Translations under genes and position numbers: made by a program
Shown here: one piece after another, positions 43,835-52,383 of the stretch
Position numbering within the stretch: position 1 is the stretch's first letter
Layout: every line of letters begins with the position of its first letter
Notes under the pieces: model-generated
Databases searched by the model: none
Seen by the model: the letters and a program-made list of their open reading frames with translations, nothing else
Told to the model about the DNA's origin: nothing
Origin: Sandaracinus sp964481145
GTDB lineage: Bacteria > Myxococcota_A > Polyangia > Polyangiales > Sandaracinaceae
Length of the DNA: 64,000 bases
NCBI GenBank assembly: GCA_964481145.1
Contig: CAYZTA010000020.1
Span: 24,004 to 88,003, forward strand
Reading direction: 5' to 3'

Positions 43835-45568
43835 ATGCGTTGCTTTGAACGAAACGCCGGCTGGATCGTGCTCGCGAGCGCGATGTGGATGGTTGCATGC
43901 GAAGGAAATATCGCGGGAGGTCCGAGTGGGCCTGGAGGCGGTGCGGACACGGGGAATTCGGCTGGGCCAAAGGCGGATGGAGTTTCGAATGGAAACTCGA
44001 GTGGCGGCCCAGTCACGTGCGCGAGTGACGCACAGGTGTTCGGCGCGCCGATGCGGCGTCTATCGAACACCGAATATCTGAACACACTCCGAGATCTGTT
44101 TCCTTCGGCGCGTGTCACCCTTCCAGAGCTGCCGGCGGACACCACGAGCGGCGGCTTCGAGAACGATGCGTCGTCGCTCGGTGCATCGGAGGTACAAGTC
44201 GCGCGATGGGAGGACATCGCGTGGCGTTATGGCGAAGCCGTGACGAGCGATGCGCGCACGCTTGCATCGTTTCTTCCATGCGCTGGGAGCGCGACGACGG
44301 CCGATGGGGAGCGGCGGTGCGGAGAAGAGTTCATCCGAGACTTCGGGCTGCGTGTGATGCGGCGTCCGCTCGAGAACGACGAGGCCGAACGCTACGAGGC
44401 GTTCTTCGAGGAGCAACGCCGTGAGATCGATTTTCGAGCTGCGGTTCAGTTGACGGCCATGGCGATGCTTCAATCGCCTTCCTTCCTCTATCGTCTCGAG
44501 ATTCCGGAGACGTCTTCGTCGGGGCTCGATTCGTTCGAGATCGCGACGCGTCTCTCCTATTTCTTGTGGGAGACGACGCCCGACGCGACGCTGCTCGAGG
44601 CGGCGTTGGCGCGCGAGCTCGAAGCGCCAGAGAAGATCGAAGCGCATGCGCGCCGCATGTTGGAGGATCCGCGAGCGCGCGCAGCCGTCACGGACTTTCA
44701 CCGCCAATGGCTCAATTTCGATAGAATTCTCGAGCCTGAGCACGCGCGTCGAGTTCCTGAGAATTTTCCGAACTGGAACGCAACACTCCGCGCTTCCGTT
44801 CGCGAAGAGCAAGATCGTTTCGTCGAGAGCACTCTGTTCGATGGAGAAGGAACGCTCACGGCGTTGCTCACGAGCCGACGTACGTGGGTCAATCGAACGC
44901 TTGCGGCGCTTTACGGAGTCGAGGGGCCGAACAACGACGGGACGTGGATCGAAGTCGAGCTTCCGGAAGGAGAGCGCTCGGGGCTCCTGACGCGTGCTGG
45001 ATTTCTTGCGTCCCATTCGCATGCAGCCAACGGCTCTCCTCCACTGCGCGGGGTTTTCATCACGGAGCGATTGCTTTGTGAGGCGAGCCCCTCTCCTCCT
45101 CCTGACGCAAATCTTTCGCCGCCGACGGCTGCGCCTGGTTCGGAACCGAGAACGAATCGAGAGTTGTTCGAAGAGCGGACCGCTCCCGCCCTTTGCCAAG
45201 GCTGCCATATCCGCATGGATGGGTTTGGGTTTGGTTTCGAGAACTACGACGCGATCGGTGCTTTCCGCGATCTCGACAATGGTCTCGCCGTCGATGCGTC
45301 GGGCAATGTGCTCGGCACCGATGTCGATGGGCCCTATGTGGGCGGCGTCGAGCTGAGTCGCATCCTCGCAGAGAGCGAGCGAGTTCAATCGTGTGCGACC
45401 CGCAACTGGGTTCGCTACGCATTGGGTCGCGCGCCCGAGCGAACCGATTCGTGCTTCATCGGCCGGCTCGCAGATGGCTTTGCAGAGACCGGTGGCAACG
45501 TGCGTGAGCTCCTCGTGTCGATCGTGACGAGCCCGGAGTTCCGACACCGTCCGGCAGCTCAGGAATGA
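43835..45568 (+). CDS. DUF1592/DUF1588/DUF1585-domain secreted protein
   Basis: A 577-residue protein with a signal peptide (WIVLASAMWMVAC lipobox-like) and a Ser/Gly-rich tether. The domain order is known mainly from Planctomycetes and Myxococcota: DUF1587/1595 near residues 70-150, DUF1592 about 200-330, DUF1588 with a CxxCH site (CQGCHIRMDGFGFGFENYDAIG) and DUF1585 at the end. CxxCH suggests c-type heme binding. The function is unknown, but the companion DUF1552 gene is almost always next to it. The start ATG is preceded by the hairpin at 43811. The next gene starts just after its stop. Confidence 0.88.
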   Translation: MRCFERNAGWIVLASAMWMVACEGNIAGGPSGPGGGADTGNSAGPKADGVSNGNSSGGPVTCASDAQVFGAPMRRLSNTEYLNTLRDLFPSARVTLPELPADTTSGGFENDASSLGASEVQVARWEDIAWRYGEAVTSDARTLASFLPCAGSATTADGERRCGEEFIRDFGLRVMRRPLENDEAERYEAFFEEQRREIDFRAAVQLTAMAMLQSPSFLYRLEIPETSSSGLDSFEIATRLSYFLWETTPDATLLEAALARELEAPEKIEAHARRMLEDPRARAAVTDFHRQWLNFDRILEPEHARRVPENFPNWNATLRASVREEQDRFVESTLFDGEGTLTALLTSRRTWVNRTLAALYGVEGPNNDGTWIEVELPEGERSGLLTRAGFLASHSHAANGSPPLRGVFITERLLCEASPSPPPDANLSPPTAAPGSEPRTNRELFEERTAPALCQGCHIRMDGFGFGFENYDAIGAFRDLDNGLAVDASGNVLGTDVDGPYVGGVELSRILAESERVQSCATRNWVRYALGRAPERTDSCFIGRLADGFAETGGNVRELLVSIVTSPEFRHRPAAQE

Positions 45569-45579
45569 GAAAGGGACAG

Positions 45580-47064
45580 ATGATGAAGAAGAACGTGGAT
45601 CGTCGTCGATTTCTGACTGCGATGGGCCTCTGTGGAACGGCGCTCGCGATGCCCGGAGCTTTCGCTCGCCCGAGCCGAAGCATGGCGCAGGTCGCGGGCA
45701 GCGCACCCAAGCGGGTGATCTTTTGGATCACTCCGCATGGGACGGTGTGGAATCAGTTCCACATGAATGTTCCTGGTCTCGGCACGAGCGGTGCGGCGTC
45801 GATTTCATCGCTGCCCGAGAGCTCGTTCAGCCGGATTCTATCGCCGCTCGCGCCCCTCAAATCGAAGATTTCCATCGTTGAGGGGTTGGCTCGCACGGCT
45901 GCGATCGAATACGAACGCGCACATGATCGTGAAGATGGCGCATATGATTTGAATCGTCATCATTTCGGACAAGCGCATCTGATGACGTGTGTCGATCCGA
46001 TGCAGCGCCGCGGCGCGACTTGCATCGGAGGGGGGATCTCGATCGATCAGGTGATCGGTCGTGCGAATACGGTGGCGGGACGCTGGGCTTCTCGCGTCTA
46101 TGGCGATCAGCACATGCATCCGTATTCGTTCGTGGCGGCGGGTGAGGCGACGGGGCGCGTGTCGAGTCCGCGGACGGCATTCGATGACATCCTCGGAGTG
46201 GCCCGTCCGACGGAGCCGAGCGCGCCGAGTGAGCCCGTCGACACACGCGCCGATCGTCTTCGGCGCGCGCGTGGCAGCGTACTCGATTTCGTCGCCCAAG
46301 AGCACGCGCGCGCGGCGAGCCGACTCGGGGTCGTGGAACGCGCCAAACTAGAGAGACATCGCGATCTCATCCGCGAGCTCGAGACATCGTTTACGATCGC
46401 GCCCGAAGCTTCGCGACCGGGCCGTGGGGCTGCGATGTGCGCTCCCAGCTTTGCAGAGATGGGTCATCGAATGGATCAGTTCGCGCGTGTGATGACGCTC
46501 GCGCTCAGCTGCGATTTGACGCGCGTCATCACGTACGTGACGCCGGATCTCGCGCCGGGTGAAATCGGTCTACCGAACTCGACCGATATTCATCAAGACT
46601 ATGCGCATACGTCGATCATGGGCAGCTCGGCGGTGTTCTCGCCCGAGGGAGAGCGCGGCATGATCGAGTACAATCTTTTTTACGCGCGTCGCTTCGCGTA
46701 TTTCCTCGAGCAGCTCGACTCTGTCCCGGAAGGCGGCGGGACGCTGCTCGACAACTCGGTGGTCGTGTGGATGAGCGAGCTCGGGACGGGTGCGCACGAC
46801 TTGCATGATCTGCCGGTGGTCATTGGAGGCAGCGCAGGTGGCGCGTTGCGCACGGGTCAATACGTGCGTTATGCGCGCGACTCGCGCATTCGCGCTGGAT
46901 GGGGCTTCTTTGCGAATGTGGGCCCCGCGCAGAATCGGTTTTATGTCACGCTGATGCGCGCGATGGGCATGCCCAATGAGAGCTTCGGCATCGAGCGCGT
47001 CTCGCGCGCCGACGACTCGACGTTGTCTTTGACAGGTCCGCTCACAGAGCTGATGCGCACGTGA
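45580..47064 (+). CDS. DUF1552 protein with Tat-like signal
   Basis: About 494 residues. The N-terminus has DRRRFLTAMG, a twin-arginine-like export motif. The rest is the DUF1552 fold, including VIFWITPHGTVWNQFH and a C-terminal VVWMSELGTGAHDLHDLPVVIGG stretch of alkaline-phosphatase/sulfatase-like appearance. The ATG at 45580 has AGGG 5-7 bases before it; 45565 overlaps the upstream stop. In Planctomycetes and myxobacteria it accompanies DUF1592 proteins; the two may work as a secreted heme-linked enzyme set, but no reaction is known. Confidence 0.88.
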   Translation: MMKKNVDRRRFLTAMGLCGTALAMPGAFARPSRSMAQVAGSAPKRVIFWITPHGTVWNQFHMNVPGLGTSGAASISSLPESSFSRILSPLAPLKSKISIVEGLARTAAIEYERAHDREDGAYDLNRHHFGQAHLMTCVDPMQRRGATCIGGGISIDQVIGRANTVAGRWASRVYGDQHMHPYSFVAAGEATGRVSSPRTAFDDILGVARPTEPSAPSEPVDTRADRLRRARGSVLDFVAQEHARAASRLGVVERAKLERHRDLIRELETSFTIAPEASRPGRGAAMCAPSFAEMGHRMDQFARVMTLALSCDLTRVITYVTPDLAPGEIGLPNSTDIHQDYAHTSIMGSSAVFSPEGERGMIEYNLFYARRFAYFLEQLDSVPEGGGTLLDNSVVVWMSELGTGAHDLHDLPVVIGGSAGGALRTGQYVRYARDSRIRAGWGFFANVGPAQNRFYVTLMRAMGMPNESFGIERVSRADDSTLSLTGPLTELMRT

Positions 47065-47215
47065 GTCGAAATCGGTCCTCTTTTCGCTAGTGATACGAAT
47101 CATAAACGATACCTCGCGTGAGGAGGGATTGCGCTCTCTAGTGAAAAGGAGGCACTTTGGAGCAAGCCTCGCGAATCGATGAGACGAATCGTTCGCACGG
47201 GCGCACTGAGGAGTC

Positions 47216-47773
47216 ATGGATTCGGCGCGAGCTCACCTGCGGCTTGTCACAGCGCCTTCGGAGCCTCTCGAGGAGGCGGTCGATACGAGCGATCTTGCGG
47301 TGATCTTTCGCCGCTTCGCGCCTTATGTGGCTCGGATCGGGATTCGGATCCTTGGCTGCTCACACGAGGTCGATGACCTCGTTCAAGATGTCTTTCTCGA
47401 TGCACATCGGGGCCTTCGTCACTTGCGAGAGCCCGCGGCCATTCGCGGATGGCTCGCCACCGTGACAGTGCGTCGCGCCCGACGCCGCTTGAGACACAGG
47501 AAGCTTTGGGCAGTATTTGGTCTCGAAAACACCATCGACCCCGCGCGTCTTGCACATCACGACGCGAGCCCCGAAGAGCACGCCCATCTCGGCGCCGTGT
47601 ACCGGGTGCTCGACGGAATCTCGGCCGACGCGCGCATCGCGTGGATCTTACGTTGCGTCGAGGGTGAGTCGCTCGAACGTGTGGCAGAGATTGCTGGATG
47701 CTCTCGGGCAACCGCACATCGAAGAGTGACCGAAGCTCAGCATGCGCTGGAGAAGGCATTCAGCGATGGATAG
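47216..47773 (+). CDS. ECF-type RNA polymerase sigma factor
   Basis: A 185-residue sigma-70 protein. Region 2 includes DDLVQDVFLDAHRGLRHL (about 53-70) and the region 2.4 WLATVTVRRARRRLRHRK. Region 4 includes the helix-turn-helix LERVAEIAGCSRATAHRRV (about 153-171). The in-frame stop just upstream fixes the start at 47216, with GAGGAG 3-5 bases before. It overlaps the FecR gene, its likely anti-sigma factor. Confidence 0.9.
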   Translation: MDSARAHLRLVTAPSEPLEEAVDTSDLAVIFRRFAPYVARIGIRILGCSHEVDDLVQDVFLDAHRGLRHLREPAAIRGWLATVTVRRARRRLRHRKLWAVFGLENTIDPARLAHHDASPEEHAHLGAVYRVLDGISADARIAWILRCVEGESLERVAEIAGCSRATAHRRVTEAQHALEKAFSDG

Positions 47774-48890
47774 CTCGGCACACGATCGAGCCGCCGCTGC
47801 GATCGCCCGCGTCGACACGGGTTGGGACGCTGCCCGCAGCGAGCGAGCCATTGCCCAGGCGCATCGCAAAAAGCGGCGTAGGCGAGCGGCTCAGGTGACG
47901 GCCGCGACCACCGCATTGGCGGTTGTGCTCGGTCTCCTGGGGACGTGGGTTTCCGTTCTTTCACCCGAAGAGATCGCCACGCCGAACCCCTTCCCTTCAT
48001 CCACGATTCCTGTGAACGCTCATCCTGTCGCGGATCGTGTCGTGCGGTTCGCCGACGGTTCGCGCGTCGCTCCGATCGAGGATGCGCTCGTCGTGGTGTC
48101 CGAGGTGCACGACGAGCGCGTTGCAGTTCAGCTCGAACGCGGGACGATCGATGTCGAGGTGACGCCGCGCTCCACGCGAGAGTTCGCGATCGAAGTCGGC
48201 GCAGTCCGCGTCGTGGTCCTCGGCACCGCCTTCCGTGTGACACGATTGCCCGATGATCGGGTGACGGTCTCGGTCGATCGTGGTCGCGTGCGGATTCACT
48301 GGGCAGGGGGTGCGGCCGAGCTCGAAGCCGGCGCATCGGGTGTGTATCCGCCTACGAACGATGAAGACGCTCTGGAAGAGTCCTCCGTGGCGGCTCGGGC
48401 TTCGCGACCCTTTCGATCGGAACATCGAGGCGTCGCATGGCGTCCGCTTGCACAGCGAGGTGAATACGCTGCGGCATTCGAGTCGCTTCAACGTGAAGGC
48501 GACTCTGTGGTGCGCGACGATGTCGAAGACCTCCTCCTTGCCGCGGATGCCGCGAGGCTCTCGGGGCATCCGGCTCGAGCACTGCCATGGCTCGAGCGCA
48601 TCGAACGTCGCCATGCGCGCGACGCGCGAGCGGCTTTGGCCTCGTTCACTCGAGGGCGCATCCTGATGACGCTCAACCGCCCCGCTCAAGCCGCTGAAGT
48701 CTTCGAACGTATGATGGCGCGCGGAGCTCTGGGCTCGCTTTCCGAAGACGTGCTCGCTCGAGCGATCGAAGCCCATGATCGAACCGGCAACCGCCAGCGT
48801 GCGAACGAGCTCGGGCGCCGCTATCTCGCTTCGTTTCCCGAGGGGCGCTGGCGGACGCGGGTGGAGGCCACCCTCGAGAGGTTCGAGTGA
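47766..48890 (+). CDS. FecR-domain protein with TPR-like C-terminus
   Basis: A 374-residue inner-membrane protein: a cytoplasmic N-terminus (residues 1-45), one membrane helix (AAQVTAATTALAVVLGLLGTW), then a FecR domain in the periplasm (VAVQLERGTIDVEVTPRS, VGAVRVVVLGTAFRVTRL). A TPR-like helical region follows (about 235-374). FecR proteins usually relay an outer-membrane receptor signal to the ECF factor. Here the C-terminal TPR replaces the usual STN-binding tail and no receptor is adjacent. It starts inside the sigma gene. Confidence 0.85.
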   Translation: MDSSAHDRAAAAIARVDTGWDAARSERAIAQAHRKKRRRRAAQVTAATTALAVVLGLLGTWVSVLSPEEIATPNPFPSSTIPVNAHPVADRVVRFADGSRVAPIEDALVVVSEVHDERVAVQLERGTIDVEVTPRSTREFAIEVGAVRVVVLGTAFRVTRLPDDRVTVSVDRGRVRIHWAGGAAELEAGASGVYPPTNDEDALEESSVAARASRPFRSEHRGVAWRPLAQRGEYAAAFESLQREGDSVVRDDVEDLLLAADAARLSGHPARALPWLERIERRHARDARAALASFTRGRILMTLNRPAQAAEVFERMMARGALGSLSEDVLARAIEAHDRTGNRQRANELGRRYLASFPEGRWRTRVEATLERFE

Positions 48891-49840
48891 GCTTCCGATG
48901 GATCTCGCTCTCTGTCGTGCTCCTCAGCCACGCTCCTGCACACGCCCAGGCAGCCGAGCTCGATTCTCTCCATATCGAGAATTGCGACGCGACGTTCGAT
49001 GATGCAGTGCGAGGCGCGCTCGAGGTCGAGTTGATCGGAATCGGTTCCAGCATGCGAGATGCGCTCGAATCGGGGCGCGTTCGTTCACGACTTCGATGTG
49101 AGCCCGATGTCATCACCATTCGGGTCGAAGATCGTGACACTGAACAAGTGATCGTCGAGCTCATCGGCATCGCCGAGCCGGCTCTACCGCGACGTGTCGC
49201 GCTCACGCTCTCCGAGATCTACGCGGCCCTCGCGAGCGTGGCGCGGACGGCGCCACGCTCGACGCGCGCGGAGCCCTCGGCAGATCTCGCGGATCCGGTC
49301 GCTCTCGATACGCTCGCATCGCGCGATCCTTTCGAGTTGCGCGTTCTCGGCGGTCTTTGGATAGGGGGCGAGCCATTGCTGCTGTTGGGGTCGGTCGAGC
49401 TCGGCGCTTCATGGCCCCTCGAGCATTTCGCGAAGCTCATGATGGGGCTCGGCGGCGCATTCGGCTCGGTCTCGATCGCTGCCGGGGCGCTCGACGTGCG
49501 TGTGCTCTCGTGCGGCGTCTCTCTCCGGTTCGGGGGAAATATCGGTGGGCTCGAGCTCGGAGTGGGGCCTGCCGTTCGAGGCGGGGTCGTGTTCTGGACG
49601 GGGCATCCGCGCGATTCCGCGGTCGCGGTGGGACGCGACACGTGGGGGCCGTGGCTGGGCCTTGGCGGCGCGGCGGGGGCGATGGTGCGGATCGATGGCA
49701 CGCCGGTTCGCATTGGCCTCGATTTGGAAGGAGGTGCGATCGCGGTGAGCCACGGTGCCACCGCCGAGGGTGTGCTCGCCGCGCGGCTTGGTTCGGGCTG
49801 GATCGATGTGCGACTCGCGATCGCGTTTGCGATCCCATGA
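48887..49840 (+). CDS. Exported protein with possible beta-barrel domain
   Basis: A 317-residue protein with signal peptide (WISLSVVLLSHAPAHAQA). The N-terminal 120 residues are alpha/beta. From about 150 the sequence is Gly-rich with alternating hydrophobic residues (LRVLGGLWIGGEPLLLLGSVELG, SVSIAAGALDVRVLSCGVSLRFGG), suggesting a small outer-membrane beta barrel. The GTG start at 48887 overlaps the FecR stop (GTGA). No family is recognised. Its place in the sigma/FecR operon suggests it is an envelope component controlled by the signalling pair. Confidence 0.68.
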   Translation: MSFRWISLSVVLLSHAPAHAQAAELDSLHIENCDATFDDAVRGALEVELIGIGSSMRDALESGRVRSRLRCEPDVITIRVEDRDTEQVIVELIGIAEPALPRRVALTLSEIYAALASVARTAPRSTRAEPSADLADPVALDTLASRDPFELRVLGGLWIGGEPLLLLGSVELGASWPLEHFAKLMMGLGGAFGSVSIAAGALDVRVLSCGVSLRFGGNIGGLELGVGPAVRGGVVFWTGHPRDSAVAVGRDTWGPWLGLGGAAGAMVRIDGTPVRIGLDLEGGAIAVSHGATAEGVLAARLGSGWIDVRLAIAFAIP

Positions 49841-49854
49841 GAGAGGAGGTGACG

Positions 49855-50529
49855 ATGGGGATTCGCAGAGGACGGGCGTGGTTCGCGTGCATCGTCATCG
49901 TCGGCTTCTCCGGTTGCACCACGCTGGGGAGTGCGATCGATCGATTCGACGGGTGCGTTCCGGGGTCGGAGATATGTCTCGATGGCATCGACAACGATTG
50001 TGATGACATCATCGACGAACCCGCTTGCACTCCAGAGTGGCTATTGGATGGAGGGGTTTGCGGCGCCGAGCGCTGCGGCAATGGCGTGGATGATGATTGC
50101 GATGAGCAAGTCGACGAGCTCTGCGACCAGGCCTGCACGGAGATTGCGGCGGATGTCACTTACGTCATCGATTCGTCGAGCGGTGAGATCAGGGTCTCGG
50201 GCGTGGCCATGGGCGACGATATTTCGTCTCACCCGTTACCTTCCCGCTTCGTCAATTGCTTGGAAGCATCGATCGGACGGGAGGATTTCATAGTTTCCTT
50301 CGTGATGGGTGAGGATGGTCGGTATGCGATAGGAGGGATGGGCGGACCATCGGCGACCGTGCAATATTCTAATTGCGTTCCTGCCGGGTGCTCCGTCAAT
50401 GGCCTCGTCTCCGGTGGAGAATTCACGATGTTTTCTTCGAATCGCGGAGATACCAGGACGATCGTCGTCGAATCTTCCGAGGTGGCGGAGGTGACGCTCC
50501 ATATTCGTTATGTGGGGCCGATTCAGTGA
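49855..50529 (+). CDS. MopE-motif lipoprotein, copy A
   Basis: A 224-residue lipoprotein (lipobox FSGC). Two MopE-type motifs (CLDGIDNDCDD, CGNGVDDDCDE) form a Cys/Asp-rich segment that may bind Ca2+ or another metal. The C-terminal 110-residue beta-rich domain contains GEDGRYA. AGGAGGTGACG precedes the ATG at 49855, a near-perfect binding site; the ATG at 49837 overlaps the previous stop. It shares a 249-base almost identical block with the next gene and a common C-terminal domain with copies B and C. Confidence 0.82.
   Translation: MGIRRGRAWFACIVIVGFSGCTTLGSAIDRFDGCVPGSEICLDGIDNDCDDIIDEPACTPEWLLDGGVCGAERCGNGVDDDCDEQVDELCDQACTEIAADVTYVIDSSSGEIRVSGVAMGDDISSHPLPSRFVNCLEASIGREDFIVSFVMGEDGRYAIGGMGGPSATVQYSNCVPAGCSVNGLVSGGEFTMFSSNRGDTRTIVVESSEVAEVTLHIRYVGPIQ
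49957..50205 (+). repeat. 249-base near-identical block, copy 1
   Basis: Aligns base for base with 50622-50870 with one mismatch that I can find (c at 50159, t at 50824). It covers the Cys/Asp-rich part of both lipoprotein genes. Confidence 0.9.
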
Positions 50530-51188
50530 CGGCATTTCGGACAATGCAAGCGTGGTTCGTCATCGTCGGCCTCTCGGGCTGCACTACGCTGGGGAGTGCG
50601 ATCGATCGACTCGATGGGTGTGTTCCGGGGTCGGAGATATGTCTCGATGGCATCGACAACGATTGTGATGACATCATCGACGAACCCGCTTGCACTCCAG
50701 AGTGGCTATTGGATGGAGGGGTTTGCGGCGCCGAGCGCTGCGGCAATGGCGTGGATGATGATTGCGATGAGCAAGTCGACGAGCTCTGCGACCAGGCCTG
50801 CACGGAGATTGCGGCGGATGTCATTTACGTCATCGATTCGTCGAGCGGTGAGATCAGGGTCTCGGGCGTGCCCACGAGCGGCCGCATTCCAGCGAATTCT
50901 TTCCCTCCAGGATACTGTCTGACCTCGAGTGGTGAGGACCATGTCGATTTCGTCGCAGCCTTCGTGATTGGAGAAGATGGTCGATATGCGCAGGGAGGAG
51001 CTGGCGGGAGTAGGTTTATGACCTTTCTCAATTGTGGTCCGGCGTTGTGTTCCACGGGCACCTTCCCGGATGACACAGATCTCGGAACATTGGTCGCGCG
51101 TCGAGGAGACACGATCACAATCGTGTTCGAGTCGATCAACGCCGAGGTGATGAGCATCCGACTCCGCTACCTGGAGCCGATCCCGTAA
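50526..51188 (+). CDS. MopE-motif lipoprotein, copy B
   Basis: A 220-residue paralogue of copy A. The GTG at 50526 overlaps the copy A stop (GTGA) and gives a signal peptide with a basic residue (MTAFRTMQAWFVIVGLSGC); the ATG at 50544 would leave a very short peptide lacking one. The N-terminal two-thirds are almost identical to copy A, but the C-terminal domain is diverged (RYAQGGAGGS, LVARRGDTITIVF) and closer to copy C. This looks like duplication followed by divergence or gene conversion. Confidence 0.82.
   Translation: MTAFRTMQAWFVIVGLSGCTTLGSAIDRLDGCVPGSEICLDGIDNDCDDIIDEPACTPEWLLDGGVCGAERCGNGVDDDCDEQVDELCDQACTEIAADVIYVIDSSSGEIRVSGVPTSGRIPANSFPPGYCLTSSGEDHVDFVAAFVIGEDGRYAQGGAGGSRFMTFLNCGPALCSTGTFPDDTDLGTLVARRGDTITIVFESINAEVMSIRLRYLEPIP
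50622..50870 (+). repeat. 249-base near-identical block, copy 2
   Basis: Second copy of the block at 49957-50205, 665 bases downstream. Both flanks diverge abruptly, as expected of gene conversion or a recent tandem duplication. Confidence 0.9.
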
Positions 51189-51211
51189 CTCGGGCGATGT
51201 TCGAATCGCAA

Positions 51212-51251
51212 TCGACGATTGTGTGAGACGAATCCCGATCGTGATGACACT
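51212..51251 (+). repeat. 40-base duplicated leader, copy 1
   Basis: Matches 53328-53367 at 39 of 40 bases. It lies about 60 bases upstream of the methyltransferase start codon and directly after lipoprotein copy B. I cannot identify a convincing -35/-10 pair. Confidence 0.85.
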
Positions 51252-51313
51252 TGGGGTGGAGGCAGGCAGGGGTATCAGTCATCACCCTGCTGGCCGGAAC
51301 CACGAGGCCAATC

Positions 51314-52366
51314 ATGTCCGAAGAAATCATGTTCGAAGGCGTGCCGCAGGAAGAGTTCGAACGCTTCTATATGGTCTTTGGTGGCCATATCTTCTTCGAA
51401 ACACTCCACGCTGCCGTGGAGTTCGACCTTTTTACGAAGCTGTCGACGCATCGCAGGTTGACTCAGTCCTCGATATGCGAGCTCCTCGGGATTCAACGTC
51501 AGCCAGCGCGCATTCTGCTCCTCGGGCTGGTGACGACGGGCCTCTTGAAGAAAGAGGGAGAGTATTATTTCAACTCCGATCTTGCCGAGATCGTGCTGAC
51601 GTCGCATTCGCCGCGCAACGTACTCTCTTACGTCAAGTTGCAGCATCACGTGATGTACAAAGGGATGTTCCATTTGACCGAGTCGTTGCGCGAATATCGA
51701 AACGTCGGGCTTTGTGAATTCCCCGGCGATGAACCCACTTTGTATGAGCGGTTGGGGCGCAATGCCGATGTCAAGCAGATCTTCCAGGACGCGATGCATG
51801 AGCTCTCGGTTCACGCGAATCGAGATCTGGCGCAGCACGTGGATCTATCCGACACGAAATATCTCATCGACGTGGGCGGTGGTGACGGGACGAACGCCAT
51901 CGAGCTGGCGAAGGCCTATCCGCATCTCCACACCGCCGTCTTCGATTTGCCGGCGATGTGCCCCATCGCCGAAAGGAAGATCCACGCATCGCCGCAGCAC
52001 GAGCGAGTGCGAGTCATCGCCGGAAACTGTTTCGCAGATGAATTCCCCAAAGGCGCCGACTGCTTCCTGTTCTCCCATTTCTGCACCATCTGGTCGGCGA
52101 AGAAGAATCAGACTCTCTTCCGAAAGACCTATGATGCGCTGCCGGAGAACGGAAAAATCATCGTCTTCAATATGATGCAAGAGAACGATGAGTCGGGTCC
52201 GATCAGCACCGCCGTGGGCTCGCCCTATTTCCTCACGATCGCGACCGGCGAAGGCATGCTCTACACATGGGCCGAATACGAAGGATGGATGAGAGAAGCC
52301 GGTTTTCGTGAGATCCAGACCGTCCGCCTCCCGCGAGATCATGGCGCCATCATCGGAATCAAATAG
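51314..52366 (+). CDS. O-methyltransferase-fold protein, catalytic His absent
   Basis: About 350 residues from the ATG at 51314 (GAGG 6-7 bases before it). The N-terminal helical dimerisation domain is like plant and acetylserotonin O-methyltransferases. The SAM motif DVGGGDG is at about 186-192. The expected 'HxxHDWxD' catalytic stretch is HFCTIWS (H255-W260), so the catalytic His is T258 and the Asp is Ile. In this family such changes occur in enzymes that have lost or altered methyl transfer (for example RdmB-type hydroxylases). It is the first gene of the biosynthesis-like set. The frame is also open from 51251. Confidence 0.8.
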   Translation: MSEEIMFEGVPQEEFERFYMVFGGHIFFETLHAAVEFDLFTKLSTHRRLTQSSICELLGIQRQPARILLLGLVTTGLLKKEGEYYFNSDLAEIVLTSHSPRNVLSYVKLQHHVMYKGMFHLTESLREYRNVGLCEFPGDEPTLYERLGRNADVKQIFQDAMHELSVHANRDLAQHVDLSDTKYLIDVGGGDGTNAIELAKAYPHLHTAVFDLPAMCPIAERKIHASPQHERVRVIAGNCFADEFPKGADCFLFSHFCTIWSAKKNQTLFRKTYDALPENGKIIVFNMMQENDESGPISTAVGSPYFLTIATGEGMLYTWAEYEGWMREAGFREIQTVRLPRDHGAIIGIK

Positions 52367-52383
52367 CCTGGACGGGAGATCCC

